From: Janibacter sp. CX7
GTDB lineage: Bacteria; Actinomycetota; Actinomycetes; Actinomycetales; Dermatophilaceae
Direction of reading: 5' to 3'
NCBI RefSeq assembly: GCF_024362365.1
Contig: NZ_CP101464.1
Coordinates: forward strand, 2,418,001-2,482,000
DNA: 64,000 nt
Part shown: in pieces, positions 46,222 through 55,592 of the stretch
Layout of the letters: the number at the start of each line of letters is the position of its first letter
Position numbering within the stretch: position 1 is the stretch's first letter
Translations under genes and position numbers: made by a program
The notes under the pieces: model-generated
The model's database searches: none
What the model was told of the DNA's origin: nothing
The model's input: only the letters and a program-made list of their open reading frames with translations

Positions 46222-47492
46222 CCGAGGTCCTTAAGTGAGATGTCGCCGGCACGCCAAGCCGTGGCGTTGCGCGACAACCACTCACCTCTCGCCCTTGGCC
46301 CACGCTGCTGCCACTTCCGCGCCACCCTCGACACCTCCGGATCAGCGAGCATCTGATCGAGGGGTGCCGCTCCCGGGTAGAGGCTGCCGTCGCTAGGAAG
46401 CCCTAGGTCTCGCAATGCCTGACGTTCAACGACCCACTGAGCTCGCGAGTCGCCCGCGCCACCAGGACGTACCAGCGACTTGAGCCACAGACCCTCCAGA
46501 ACGCGACGATCGGGGCGGGTCTGCGCCGACAGGTCCAGTCCGGCGTCAGACAAAGAGATCCTCCGCCCTGACGCCAGGCTGCGGACCACCTCTGCGTGAT
46601 TCCTGTCGAAGACAGCGCCTTCGTCATCGACGAGGACCACCTGCTCGGGGGCTGCCAATGGCGCGACGTTAACGACTCTGCGGTAGGTCGATGCGATGTC
46701 TTCGGCCAGGTAGCTTTTCACTGAGGGCACACACACTTCAACGTGGTGTCGGGTCATGCACACCGTTCGCGCAGCTGCCCAGTCCGGCTGACGTTCGACG
46801 TCGGACAGGAGGAAGGACCCCGACAAGCTGATCGAGATGATCCCCGCAGCGATCCAACGGAAGAACCCGAGAATCCCACTGGCCAGACTGATCGGCACCA
46901 AGGCTTGGACGAGATAGATCCAGCCCGGCGTGAAAAATAGTGTCATCGAGCGAAAATCGATGGGATGCGCCGCCACGAAGGGCGGCGCCGCCGCTCGAAA
47001 AAGCACGAGGACGACAGCCGCGTAACCCAGCACGGCGGACGCGGCAGGGACCCAACGACGAGGCCAACGGCCCCCAACCACGACTCCGAGAACTGAGGAG
47101 ACGGCGATCCAACCGAGCGCGGGAATGAGCACAAGTGGCTGTGGTCGTCCGTGCGTGGCAGTTCCAGCCGTCAGTGCCCACATCGCTAGAGCCGTGGTCG
47201 TCAGTCCCAGAGTCGCGACTGCGGCAACCTCCGCCGCGAAGCGGCGCTCTGCCCTCACTCGCTCGTGCGGCGGGCCGACTGCCAACTGATCAATTCCGCT
47301 CCGAGCTCGCGACGCGGCAAGCCAACTCGCTGTCCCCAAGACCACGGGAAGGGCCACGATCAATGTCCGGCCGATCATCGCATCGGTCTCGGTCCACACA
47401 CCGTGCCAAGTTTCCCGCCGGCCCCAAGCGACCAGTCCCGAGGCGATGGCAGTGGTCAACCCGAGGACGATCGCACTTCGACGATCCAGCAT
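46218..47492 (-). CDS. ABC-associated membrane protein with C-terminal soluble domain
   Basis: The 424-residue protein has about seven spans in the first 260 residues (for example SAIVLGLTTAIASGLVAWG, TLIVALPVVLGTASWLAASR, VLGYAAVVLVLF) and a soluble tail of roughly 170 residues that opens TVCMTRHHVEVCVPSVKSYL, with two cysteines. From memory, Streptomyces ABC loci encode proteins with a similar Cys-V-C-V tail. It probably forms the membrane part for the ABC ATPase upstream. The ATG at 47492 leaves a 22-base gap to the ATPase; an earlier start at 47543 would overlap it. GC is near 58-60%, below the neighbours. Confidence 0.75.
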   Translation of the reverse strand: MLDRRSAIVLGLTTAIASGLVAWGRRETWHGVWTETDAMIGRTLIVALPVVLGTASWLAASRARSGIDQLAVGPPHERVRAERRFAAEVAAVATLGLTTTALAMWALTAGTATHGRPQPLVLIPALGWIAVSSVLGVVVGGRWPRRWVPAASAVLGYAAVVLVLFRAAAPPFVAAHPIDFRSMTLFFTPGWIYLVQALVPISLASGILGFFRWIAAGIISISLSGSFLLSDVERQPDWAAARTVCMTRHHVEVCVPSVKSYLAEDIASTYRRVVNVAPLAAPEQVVLVDDEGAVFDRNHAEVVRSLASGRRISLSDAGLDLSAQTRPDRRVLEGLWLKSLVRPGGAGDSRAQWVVERQALRDLGLPSDGSLYPGAAPLDQMLADPEVSRVARKWQQRGPRARGEWLSRNATAWRAGDISLKDLG

Positions 47493-47514
47493 GACGAGCC
47501 GAACCCATCGACGA

Positions 47515-48222
47515 TCATGCAATCGCACGCAGGTACCCTTCACGCACGTCCGCTACCTCGGGGGCTGACACACCAGTCAGGCCCGCTGGGGTGCCTTCAA
47601 ACCGGACCGCGCCATCGTGGATGATGACCAGTCGCTGCGCCACTGCCGCTACGTCCTCGAGAAGGTGCGTCGAAATCACCACCGAGGTGTCCGTAGAAAT
47701 GCCACGAATTCTACGGTGAAAATCATCGCGCTGCTCCGGGTCGAGACCCACTGTGGGCTCGTCCATGAGAATGCTGCGGGGGTTGCCCACCAGCGCACAG
47801 GCGATTCCCACCCTGCGCATCTGACCACCCGAAAGTCGTCCAAAAGGGGATCGAGCGACACCGGCGAGGCCCACGGCCGACAGAACGCGCTCCACATCGA
47901 CATCGCAGCGTTTCAGCCATGCGGCGTACTGGATAATGCTCGAAACAGTGGCCCGATCCGGCGCGCCGAATGACTGGGGCAACCACCCGAGGTCACCGCG
48001 CAAGACTCGCCAGTCGTGGGAAGAGGCTACGGGGCGGCCACCACGGAGAACGCTCCCGCTGTTGATTCTCATATCACCAAGGAGCGCCCGGAAGAGGGTC
48101 GTTTTCCCTGCACCGTTGGGGCCCATGAGGACGGTACAACCCGGCGGAAACTCGCAGGTAACGGATCGAAGCACTTCGCGGCCGCCACGGCTCACACTGA
48201 GTGCTCGGGTCCCAATACTCAC
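47515..48222 (-). CDS. ABC transporter ATP-binding protein
   Basis: The 235-residue ATPase has Walker A VLMGPNGAGKTTLFRAL near residue 32, Q-loop LGWLPQSFGAP, signature RLSGGQMRRVGIACAL near 130, Walker B SILMDEPTVGLDPEQ and the H-loop ISTHLLEDVA. It is the type that drives ABC-2 exporters. GTG at 48222 overlaps the stop of the secreted-protein gene (GTGA), which fixes the start. Base composition is lower in GC than the core genes. The partner is the membrane protein downstream. Confidence 0.92.
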   Translation of the reverse strand: MSIGTRALSVSRGGREVLRSVTCEFPPGCTVLMGPNGAGKTTLFRALLGDMRINSGSVLRGGRPVASSHDWRVLRGDLGWLPQSFGAPDRATVSSIIQYAAWLKRCDVDVERVLSAVGLAGVARSPFGRLSGGQMRRVGIACALVGNPRSILMDEPTVGLDPEQRDDFHRRIRGISTDTSVVISTHLLEDVAAVAQRLVIIHDGAVRFEGTPAGLTGVSAPEVADVREGYLRAIA

Positions 48223-48614
48223 TTTCGGATCGTTGACGACCACGAGCCGCAAGGGTCCGGCGAGTATGGGACGTCACGGCAGATCTGATCGCTCCCGCCC
48301 TCGCTCGACGTCGAGATGGCCGTGACGACACATTGATAACCCTGCCGCTTGACAGCGGTCAACGAACTTGTGGCCGGTGTATAACGGCCACACTTATAGT
48401 CGGGCTCGTTGTCGAAGACAACCTTTCCGCTGAAGTACACCGGGTCACCGTGGGTTGATTTGAGCGAGCCATTGCGCTCATACCCCTTGGTGAACCACTC
48501 CTGGACATAAAAGGTGCCCGAACCATCGTCCGACGACACCGTGACTGCATAGGCCATTGATGGGATGAGCGCCAACCCCACCCCGCCCACCACCGCAATC
48601 AACGTGCGCTTCAT
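48219..48614 (-). CDS. Exported four-cysteine protein, first gene of the cassette
   Basis: The 131-residue precursor has a signal peptide MKRTLIAVVGGVGLALIPSM with cleavage after AYA, giving a mature protein of about 108 residues. Four cysteines (YKCGR, YQCVV, QICRD, DPCGS) allow two disulfides. Aromatic and Gly/Ser-rich strands suggest a beta fold (SGTFYVQEWFTKGYERNGSL). I do not recognise the family; lactococcin-972-like bacteriocins have a similar gene context but no convincing sequence match. GGGGGAGG lies six bases before the ATG. TTGACA at 48669-48674 is a possible -35. Confidence 0.75.
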   Translation of the reverse strand: MKRTLIAVVGGVGLALIPSMAYAVTVSSDDGSGTFYVQEWFTKGYERNGSLKSTHGDPVYFSGKVVFDNEPDYKCGRYTPATSSLTAVKRQGYQCVVTAISTSSEGGSDQICRDVPYSPDPCGSWSSTIRK

Positions 48615-48676
48615 GGAACCCTCCCCCGTCTTGTGTGATGGCATGAGGCTCCACCTTCTCCCGACTCATGTCAAGG

Positions 48677-48713
48677 GGTGGTTTCGAGGCTCCTTCGTCG
48701 CACCACAACCACC
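48677..48713. repeat. REP-II palindromic repeat, intergenic copy
   Basis: GGTGGTTTCGAGGCTCCTTC ends CACCACAACCACC, with GGTGGTT/AACCACC inverted ends. It sits a few bases upstream of the TTGACA of the four-cysteine protein gene and marks the edge of the lower-GC cassette. Related sequence is in the glycosyltransferase gene. Confidence 0.75.
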
Positions 48714-48747
48714 AGAGGGCCATCACACCTCAACCACCGGCGCATGA

Positions 48748-48788
48748 CGAAGGGGGCGGCGCACCGGTTGGTGCGCCGCCCCCCTTCG
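48748..48788 (-). terminator. Terminator of groL
   Basis: CGAAGGGGGCGGCGCACC pairs with its complement (one extra C) around a GGTT loop. It starts 15 bases past the groL stop codon. Confidence 0.85.
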
Positions 48789-48802
48789 CTCAGGTCAGGA
48801 CG

Positions 48803-50419
<1,617 letters not shown>

Positions 50420-50502
50420 CTAACGAAGGGGGGAAAAGCGACGCCCCGGAGGGCCCGGGAGAGGGCCGCACCCGGGGCGTCAGCTGTGAGTCGTGCGCAG
50501 GC

Positions 50503-50799
50503 TCAGGCGAGGATCGCGAGCACGTCGCGGGCGGAGAGGATGAGGTACTCCTCGCCGCCGTGCTTGATCTCGGTGCCGCCGTACTTGGAGTAGATGACGC
50601 GGTCGCCGACGGAGATGTCCATCGGGACGCGCTCGTCACCGTCGTCGTTGAAGCGGCCGGGGCCGACGGCGACGACCTCGCCCTCCTGCGGCTTCTCCTT
50701 GGCGGTGTCCGGGATGACGAGGCCGGAGGCGGTGGTCTGCTGCGCCTCGATGCCCTTGACGACGATCCGGTCCTCGAGCGGCTTGATGGAAACCGACAC
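50503..50799 (-). CDS. groS: 10-kDa co-chaperonin GroES
   Basis: The 98-residue protein has [20 protein letters not shown] at the start, the mobile loop in [20 protein letters not shown], and [20 protein letters not shown]. It caps the GroEL ring. The GTG start is set by GGAG six bases upstream. The operon promoter and two CIRCE operators lie 90-160 bases upstream. Confidence 0.97.
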   Translation of the reverse strand: MSVSIKPLEDRIVVKGIEAQQTTASGLVIPDTAKEKPQEGEVVAVGPGRFNDDGDERVPMDISVGDRVIYSKYGGTEIKHGGEEYLILSARDVLAILA

Positions 50800-50886
50800 G
50801 GTGACTCCTTCTGTGGGGACGAATGTGTGAGTTCTGGGGCGAAGCCGGGCCGGGCGCCGTCGCGGGGGTCGTCCAACCGTGGCATC

Positions 50887-50911
50887 TGGCACTCGCCAGT
50901 GGTGAGTGCCA
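50887..50911 (-). promoter_or_regulatory. CIRCE element 1 (HrcA operator)
   Basis: TGGCACTC and GAGTGCCA flank a 9-base spacer, as in the CIRCE consensus (TTAGCACTC-N9-GAGTGCTAA). It covers the region just after the transcription start for groES-groL. The HrcA repressor gene is outside this window. Confidence 0.93.
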
Positions 50912-50917
50912 AGAGCA

Positions 50918-50947
50918 AATCTAGGCCGCCGTTTGGCACTCGGTCAA
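50918..50947 (-). promoter_or_regulatory. Vegetative promoter of groES-groL
   Basis: TTGACC (50947-50942) and TAGATT (50923-50918) with an 18-base gap form a near-consensus promoter. The -35 is inside CIRCE 2, and CIRCE 1 is just downstream, so HrcA can block both ends. Confidence 0.85.
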
Positions 50948-50959
50948 CCCGAGTGCCAG
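50933..50959 (-). promoter_or_regulatory. CIRCE element 2 (HrcA operator)
   Basis: TTGGCACTC and GAGTGCCAG flank the 9 bases GGTCAACCC. It overlaps the -35 box. Two CIRCE copies at one promoter suggest tight heat control. Confidence 0.92.
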
Positions 50960-51003
50960 CGCCCGGTCGGATAGGTCCGCCGTGCCGAGCACGATGCGTG
51001 ACA

Positions 51004-52251
51004 ATGGCGCACGTGGACCCGACGACCGTGCGCTGGCTGGCCTCCCCCGAGGGGCACGAGTCCCTGCACGGCCTGCCCGAGTACCGCGAGGCGGACGCGG
51101 TCGGTCTGGCCTCGCGGCTGCGGGCGGCGGGCCACTCCGCCGAGCGCGTCGCCGCGCTCCTGACGCAGAAGCGTCTGCAGGCTCGCGCGCAGGAGAAGTT
51201 CGGCGAGTTCGCCGAGGGCATGCTCTTCACCCCCGACGGGCTCGAGCAGGCCAGCCGCCTCGAGGTCGCCGCCACCCACGCCGGGCGCTACGCGACCGCG
51301 AGCCTGGCGACCGTCCACGACCTCGGCTGCGGCATCGGCTCCGACGCGATGGCGATGAGCGCCCTCGGCGTCACCGTCCACGGGGTCGACGCCGACCCGC
51401 TCTCTGCCGCCATCGCCGACGTCAACCTGCGCCCCTGGCCCGACAGCCGGGCCCGCACGGGGGTGGCCGAGGACTTTGAGGCACCCCTCGACCCCTTGCA
51501 CTCGCGCACCGGTGTCTGGCTCGACCCGGCGCGCCGCACGCCCGGCGTCACCGACCGGAGCGGGCGCACGCGACGGGTCTTCCGGCTCGACGAGATCTCG
51601 CCGTCGTGGGACTTCGTGCTGTCGGTGGCCCGCGACGTGCCCGCGACCGGCGCCAAGCTCTCCCCTTCGCTCCCCCACGACATCCCGCCGCTCGGCACCG
51701 AGGCCCAGTGGACCTCGTGGCAGGGCACCGTCCTGGAGTGCACCGTCTGGTGGGGCCCGCTCGTCAAGGAGGCCGGACGCAGCGCCCGCGTCCTGCGCAA
51801 GGGCGCGCCCCCGGTCGAGGTGGACCAGCGCACCTGCGAGGAGGACCCCGCCGCGGCCGCCTCGCTCGCCGAGACGGGGCGATGGCTCTACGAGGCCGAC
51901 CGAGCCGTCAACCGGGCCGGGCTCATCGGCACGGTCACCGGCGCCGTCAGCGGGATGGAGCTCGAGGCCGGGCTGGGCTACGTCACCAGCGACGAGGCGC
52001 TCGACCTCGGCCACGCCCGCCGCTACGAGGTGCTCGAGGCGATGCCCTTCTCGGTCAAGGGGCTGCGCGGCTGGCTGCGCGAGCGCGGCATCACCGGTCT
52101 GACGGTCAAGAAGCGGGGCATCCGCCTCGACGAGGACCAGCTGCGCAAGCAGCTGAAGATCGGGCGCGGCGCCGGTGACGGCGAGAGCGCGACCGTCGTG
52201 CTCACCCGCGTCGGTGGTGAGCAGGTCGTGCTCGTCGTCGAGGCGACCTGA
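51004..52251 (+). CDS. SAM-dependent methyltransferase with THUMP-like C-terminal domain
   Basis: The 415-residue protein has a class I SAM site VHDLGCGIGSDAMAMSALGV near residue 101, GVDADPLSAAIADVN, and LDPARRTPGVTDRSGRTRR, a conserved stretch in this group. A THUMP-like tail of about 70 residues (GITGLTVKKRGIRLDEDQLR) suggests RNA binding. Relatives are uncharacterised; an RNA methylation role is inference. The start is ATG 51004; GTG 51013, preceded by GACAAT, is an alternative. It is divergent from groES. Confidence 0.83.
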   Translation: MAHVDPTTVRWLASPEGHESLHGLPEYREADAVGLASRLRAAGHSAERVAALLTQKRLQARAQEKFGEFAEGMLFTPDGLEQASRLEVAATHAGRYATASLATVHDLGCGIGSDAMAMSALGVTVHGVDADPLSAAIADVNLRPWPDSRARTGVAEDFEAPLDPLHSRTGVWLDPARRTPGVTDRSGRTRRVFRLDEISPSWDFVLSVARDVPATGAKLSPSLPHDIPPLGTEAQWTSWQGTVLECTVWWGPLVKEAGRSARVLRKGAPPVEVDQRTCEEDPAAAASLAETGRWLYEADRAVNRAGLIGTVTGAVSGMELEAGLGYVTSDEALDLGHARRYEVLEAMPFSVKGLRGWLRERGITGLTVKKRGIRLDEDQLRKQLKIGRGAGDGESATVVLTRVGGEQVVLVVEAT

Positions 52252-52275
52252 GGGTCCGCGGGTAGCCTGCACCCC

Positions 52276-53562
52276 ATGCCGACCCGAGCCAGTCACCTGA
52301 CCCGCGCCGCTGCAGGCCTCGCCGTCCTCGCCCTCGCAGGGTGCGGCGCCGACTCCGGGGAGGGCAGCTCGACCTCCTCCTCGTCGACCTCGGGTGCGAA
52401 GACGTCGAGCTCGACGACCTCGACGTCGGCGACGTCCTCCCCTTCGTCCTCGTCGAAGACGTCGTCCGCGAGCTCCTCCTCGCGCACGACTTCCGCCACC
52501 GCCTCCGGCCCGGACGCGGGCGCCTGCGTCGAGCAGGTGCGCGAGGCGATGACGCCGACCCAGCAGGCCGGGCAGCTGCTCATGGCGGCGATGCAGCCGG
52601 GACCCGCGACCGGTCTCGACGGGCCGATCGGGGCCCAGGGTCTGGGCTCGATGCTCTACCTCGGCGGCTGGAAGGACAGCGGGACCGTCGCGGCCGCGAG
52701 CCAGCACCTGCAGGACGTCTCCCCGACCGTCGACGGCACGAAGGTCGGCATGCTCGTCGCCGCCGACCAGGAGGGTGGCGAGGTGCAGCAGCTCACCGGT
52801 TCCGGCTTCACGTCCATGCCCTCGGGCCTCGAGCAGGCCCAGCTGCCCGACCTGCGCTCCTCTGCCAAGGGGTGGGGCGCCGAGCTCAAGCAGGCCGGCG
52901 TCAACGTCAACCTCGCCCCGACCGCGGACACCGTGCCCGCCGAGATCGGCCGGGCCAACGAGCCCATCGGCAAGTGGGGGCGCCAGTACGGCTCGACCCC
53001 GCAGGCCGCGAGCAAGGGCGCGCTCGCCTTCGCCCAGGGGATGCAGGACGCGGGCGTCGAGCCGACGGTCAAGCACTTCCCCGGTCTGGGGCGGATCACG
53101 GGCAACACCGACCTGCGCGACACCGGCATCACCGACTCGGTGATGACCCGGGACGACTCGCACCTCACGCCCTTCGCCGATGCCATCGACGGCGGCACCC
53201 AGATCGTCATGGTCGGCTCCGCGCACTACTCGCAGATCGACGGCGAGACCCCGGCCCTGTTTTCCTCGAAGATCGTCGACGGCATGCTCCGCGACGACCT
53301 GGGCTTCGACGGGGTCGTCATCACCGACGACGTGGGCGCGGCCAAGGCTGTCTCCGCCACCCCCGTCGGCGAGCGGGCCACGAAGTTCATCGCCGCCGGC
53401 GGCGACATCGTCCTCACCGCCGACCCGAGCCAGGTCTCGACGATGGTCTCCGCCATCGAGGCCAAGGCGAAGGGGGACCCGGCCTTCGCGAAGCAGGTCA
53501 CCGCGTCGGTCACCCGGGTGCTCACGCTCAAGGAGGACATGGGTCTGCTGCGCTGCGGCTGA
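52276..53562 (+). CDS. GH3-family lipoprotein, NagZ-like beta-N-acetylhexosaminidase
   Basis: The 428-residue lipoprotein has a signal peptide and lipobox LALAGCG near residue 23, then a Ser/Thr-rich linker to residue 77. The GH3 N-terminal barrel carries AADQEGGEVQQL, VKHFPGLGRITGN with the catalytic His, and the nucleophile in FDGVVITDDVGA. These enzymes remove N-acetylglucosamine from cell-wall fragments. TAGCCT at 52263-52268 is seven bases before the ATG (leaderless). The enzyme acts outside the membrane, unlike E. coli NagZ. Confidence 0.92.
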   Translation: MPTRASHLTRAAAGLAVLALAGCGADSGEGSSTSSSSTSGAKTSSSTTSTSATSSPSSSSKTSSASSSSRTTSATASGPDAGACVEQVREAMTPTQQAGQLLMAAMQPGPATGLDGPIGAQGLGSMLYLGGWKDSGTVAAASQHLQDVSPTVDGTKVGMLVAADQEGGEVQQLTGSGFTSMPSGLEQAQLPDLRSSAKGWGAELKQAGVNVNLAPTADTVPAEIGRANEPIGKWGRQYGSTPQAASKGALAFAQGMQDAGVEPTVKHFPGLGRITGNTDLRDTGITDSVMTRDDSHLTPFADAIDGGTQIVMVGSAHYSQIDGETPALFSSKIVDGMLRDDLGFDGVVITDDVGAAKAVSATPVGERATKFIAAGGDIVLTADPSQVSTMVSAIEAKAKGDPAFAKQVTASVTRVLTLKEDMGLLRCG

Positions 53563-53623
53563 GCCGAGTGGCCGTGGCGCCGGGTCAGCGGCCGAGTGGC
53601 CGGGGCCAGGTGGATGGGCCCCC

Positions 53624-53866
53624 GCCGTCGCTCCGTACGACGAGCCACGCTCCCGCACGGCCCCGTGCCGCGCGACGCCCTACGCCGTTGCTCCGTACGA
53701 CGAGCCAGTTCCTTCGCCCACTGCCCGGGCCCACCTCGCCCCATACGCCGTTGCTCCGTACGACGAGCCGCGGTTCAGAGCACGGAGCAACGGCGTAGGC
53801 AGTCATCCGCACCCCCGTCGCCCCACCGATCCACCCCGCGTCCGGCTCAAAGTACGGAGCAACGGC
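53624..53866. repeat. Palindromic repeat array B (three forward, two inverted copies)
   Basis: The core GCCGTTGCTCCGTAC with tail GACGAGCC is forward at 53624 (one mismatch), 53684 and 53747. Inverted copies follow: 53772-53794 (lead GGTTCAGAG) and 53844-53866 (lead GGCTCAAAG). Flanks CCCTACGCC or CCATACGCC are also shared between forward copies, and GTAGGCAGTCATC follows an inverted copy, close to array A's GTACGCAGTCATC. Spacers of 37-50 bases differ. Order and polarity equal those of array A. Confidence 0.92.
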
Positions 53867-53905
53867 ATAGGCAGCGATCCGGGCCTCGACCGTGGGCTCC
53901 GGCTG

Positions 53906-53977
53906 CACCTGTGTCACCAGGGTGACGCCTGTGTGACCGCATGGAGTGACACGGGCGGGCGGATCGTCACACAGGTG
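53906..53977. repeat. Second palindrome set: CCTGTGTNAC forward and inverted
   Basis: Forward CACCTGTGTCACC (53906) and GCCTGTGTGACC (53927) are followed by inverted AGTGACACGGG (53945) and GTCACACAGGTG (53966-53977). The layout, forward copies then inverted copies, mirrors array B with another core. It may serve as a terminator for the convergent genes. Confidence 0.75.
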
Positions 53978-54036
53978 CCGCGCCACCCGCGGCCGGCGCG
54001 GCTCACGGCACTCGGTCGCGCCCTCGCCGCCCGCCC

Positions 54037-55116
54037 TCAGTGCGCGTGGTCGTGGTCGACGTGCACCGGCAGGCCGGTGCGCACGTCGGTCACCGGCAGC
54101 GAGCTGTCGGCGGGGAGCGAGAGGTCGCTCGCCGGCCGCCCCTTGAGCATCATCTGGGCCCCGAGGCTGGCGACCATCGCGCCGTTGTCGGTGCACAGCC
54201 CCGGCCGCGGGACGCGCAGCTGGATGCCGGCGTCATCGCACCGTTGCTGGGCCATCGCCCGCAGGCGCGAGTTGGCCGCGACCCCACCACCGACCTGCAG
54301 CGCGGCGACATCGTGCTCGGTGCAGGCGAGCACCGCCTTGCGCGTGAGGATGTCGACGACGGCCTCCTGGAAGGACGCGGCCACGTCGGCCACCGGCACG
54401 TCGCGCCCGGCGGCCTGCTCGGCCTGGACCCAGCGGGTCACGGCTGTCTTGAGCCCCGAGAAGGAGAAGTCGAAGCGGTGCCGCTCCATGTCCTTGCGGC
54501 TGGAGAGCCCCCGCGGGAAGTCGATGGTGATCTGCCCGTCGCTCGCCGCCCGGTCGATGTGCGGCCCACCGGGGAAGGGCAGCCCGAGCACCCGCGCCAC
54601 CTTGTCGAAGGCTTCCCCCGCGGCGTCGTCGATCGTCGACCCGAGGCTGCGGATGTCGTGCGTGACATCGGGGACGAGCAGCAGCGAGGAGTGGCCGCCG
54701 CTCACGAGCATCGCCATCGTCGGCTCCGGCAGCGGCCCGTGCTCGACGATGTCGACGGCGACGTGGCTGGCGAGGTGGTTGACGCCGTAGATCGGCAGCC
54801 CGAGGGCGACGGCCAGCGCCTTGGCCGAGGCGACGCCGACCATGAGCGGGCCGGCGAGGCCCGGGCCGGAGGTCACGGCGATGCCGTCGAGGTCGGTCAG
54901 CGCGACGCCGGCGTCACGGCAGGCCCGCTCGATCGTCGGCACCATCGCCTCGAGGTGGGCACGGGAGGCGACCTCGGGCACCACCCCGCCAAATCGGGCG
55001 TGCTCGTCGACGCTCGAGGCGATGGCATCGACCAGCAGCTCGGTGCCGTGGACGATGCCGACACCGGTCTCGTCGCACGAGGTCTCGATGCCAAGAACGA
55101 GGGGTGCATCCGTCAT
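54037..55116 (-). CDS. tsaD: tRNA N6-adenosine threonylcarbamoyltransferase
   Basis: The 359-residue enzyme moves the threonylcarbamoyl group to A37 of ANN-decoding tRNAs with TsaB and TsaE. It has [14 protein letters not shown] at the start, the metal site histidines in SRAHLEAM and [17 protein letters not shown], and the C-terminal GVAANSRLR with CTDNGAM. The tail ends with a His-rich HVDHDHAH. It is the last gene of the alr-tsaE-tsaB-rimI-tsaD operon and overlaps rimI by 4 bases. Confidence 0.96.
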   Translation of the reverse strand: MTDAPLVLGIETSCDETGVGIVHGTELLVDAIASSVDEHARFGGVVPEVASRAHLEAMVPTIERACRDAGVALTDLDGIAVTSGPGLAGPLMVGVASAKALAVALGLPIYGVNHLASHVAVDIVEHGPLPEPTMAMLVSGGHSSLLLVPDVTHDIRSLGSTIDDAAGEAFDKVARVLGLPFPGGPHIDRAASDGQITIDFPRGLSSRKDMERHRFDFSFSGLKTAVTRWVQAEQAAGRDVPVADVAASFQEAVVDILTRKAVLACTEHDVAALQVGGGVAANSRLRAMAQQRCDDAGIQLRVPRPGLCTDNGAMVASLGAQMMLKGRPASDLSLPADSSLPVTDVRTGLPVHVDHDHAH

Positions 55117-55592
55117 GCCTGCGCCTCCTGCGTCAGGTCGAGAGCGAGGACGAGCGCGTCGACCCCACCCGGGTAGTAGCCGCGCCGGGTCTGCAGCAGC
55201 CCGAAGCCGGCCGAGTCGTAGAGCCCCCGCGCCGCGGTGTTGTCGGCGCGCACCTCGAGCAGCAGCCGCTCGGCGCCCGCGGCCCGCGAGCGCGCGACGA
55301 GCTCCTCGAGCAGCCGCCGACCCAGGCCGGTGCCCCGCACCCGCGGCAGGGTCGCGATGGTCATGACGTCACTCGTGTCGCCCGCGTGGTCGAGGCCCGC
55401 ATATCCGGCGACGCCCTCGGAGTCCTCCGCGAGCAGGTACTCCCGCCGCGGCCGCCCCGCGAGCTCGCCCCACCAGGACGCGAGGCTCCACGCCTCGGTC
55501 CCGAAGAGCTCCTGCTCCAGGTCCGCCAGCACCTCGAGGTCCTGCCAGCGCACCTCCCTCATGACGAAGGGGGTCACCGTCGCCGTGGTCAC
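55113..55592 (-). CDS. rimI: Ribosomal-protein-alanine N-acetyltransferase-like GNAT protein
   Basis: The 159-residue GNAT has [20 protein letters not shown] (acetyl-CoA motif A) near residue 75 and [21 protein letters not shown] with the C-terminal [15 protein letters not shown], the RimI pattern. RimI acetylates the N-terminal alanine of ribosomal protein S18, and in actinobacteria also other N-termini. GTG overlaps the tsaB stop (GTGA), and its own stop overlaps tsaD (ATGA). Confidence 0.92.
   Translation of the reverse strand: MTTATVTPFVMREVRWQDLEVLADLEQELFGTEAWSLASWWGELAGRPRREYLLAEDSEGVAGYAGLDHAGDTSDVMTIATLPRVRGTGLGRRLLEELVARSRAAGAERLLLEVRADNTAARGLYDSAGFGLLQTRRGYYPGGVDALVLALDLTQEAQA

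Larger units (their letters stand above)
53563..54036. other. 474-base intergenic stretch with repeat array B and a second palindrome set
   Basis: It separates the convergent GH3 and tsaD genes. It holds array B (53624-53866) and the CCTGTGTNAC set (53906-53977). No gene is supported: frames reading YAVAPYDEP-like peptides arise from the repeats on both strands. Terminators for both flanking genes presumably lie within these structures. Confidence 0.8.

Noticed and set aside
48219..48614. Lactococcin 972 family bacteriocin
   Set aside because: Gene context and size fit, but the mature sequence has no convincing match to the family's Gly/Trp/Tyr pattern and has four cysteines instead; kept as an unassigned exported protein.
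50944..53658. A 904-residue minus-strand frame opposite the methyltransferase and GH3 genes
   Set aside because: Both plus-strand genes have clear family motifs, and the reverse frame has shadow-like composition.
53624..53866. CRISPR array
   Set aside because: Copies are in both orientations, spacers differ widely in length and composition, there are only five copies, and no cas genes are near.
53585..54196. A protein-coding gene across array B (YAVAPYDEP-like repeats)
   Set aside because: Similar peptides appear on both strands and in array A, no ribosome site or promoter supports a start, and the repeats are DNA palindromes.
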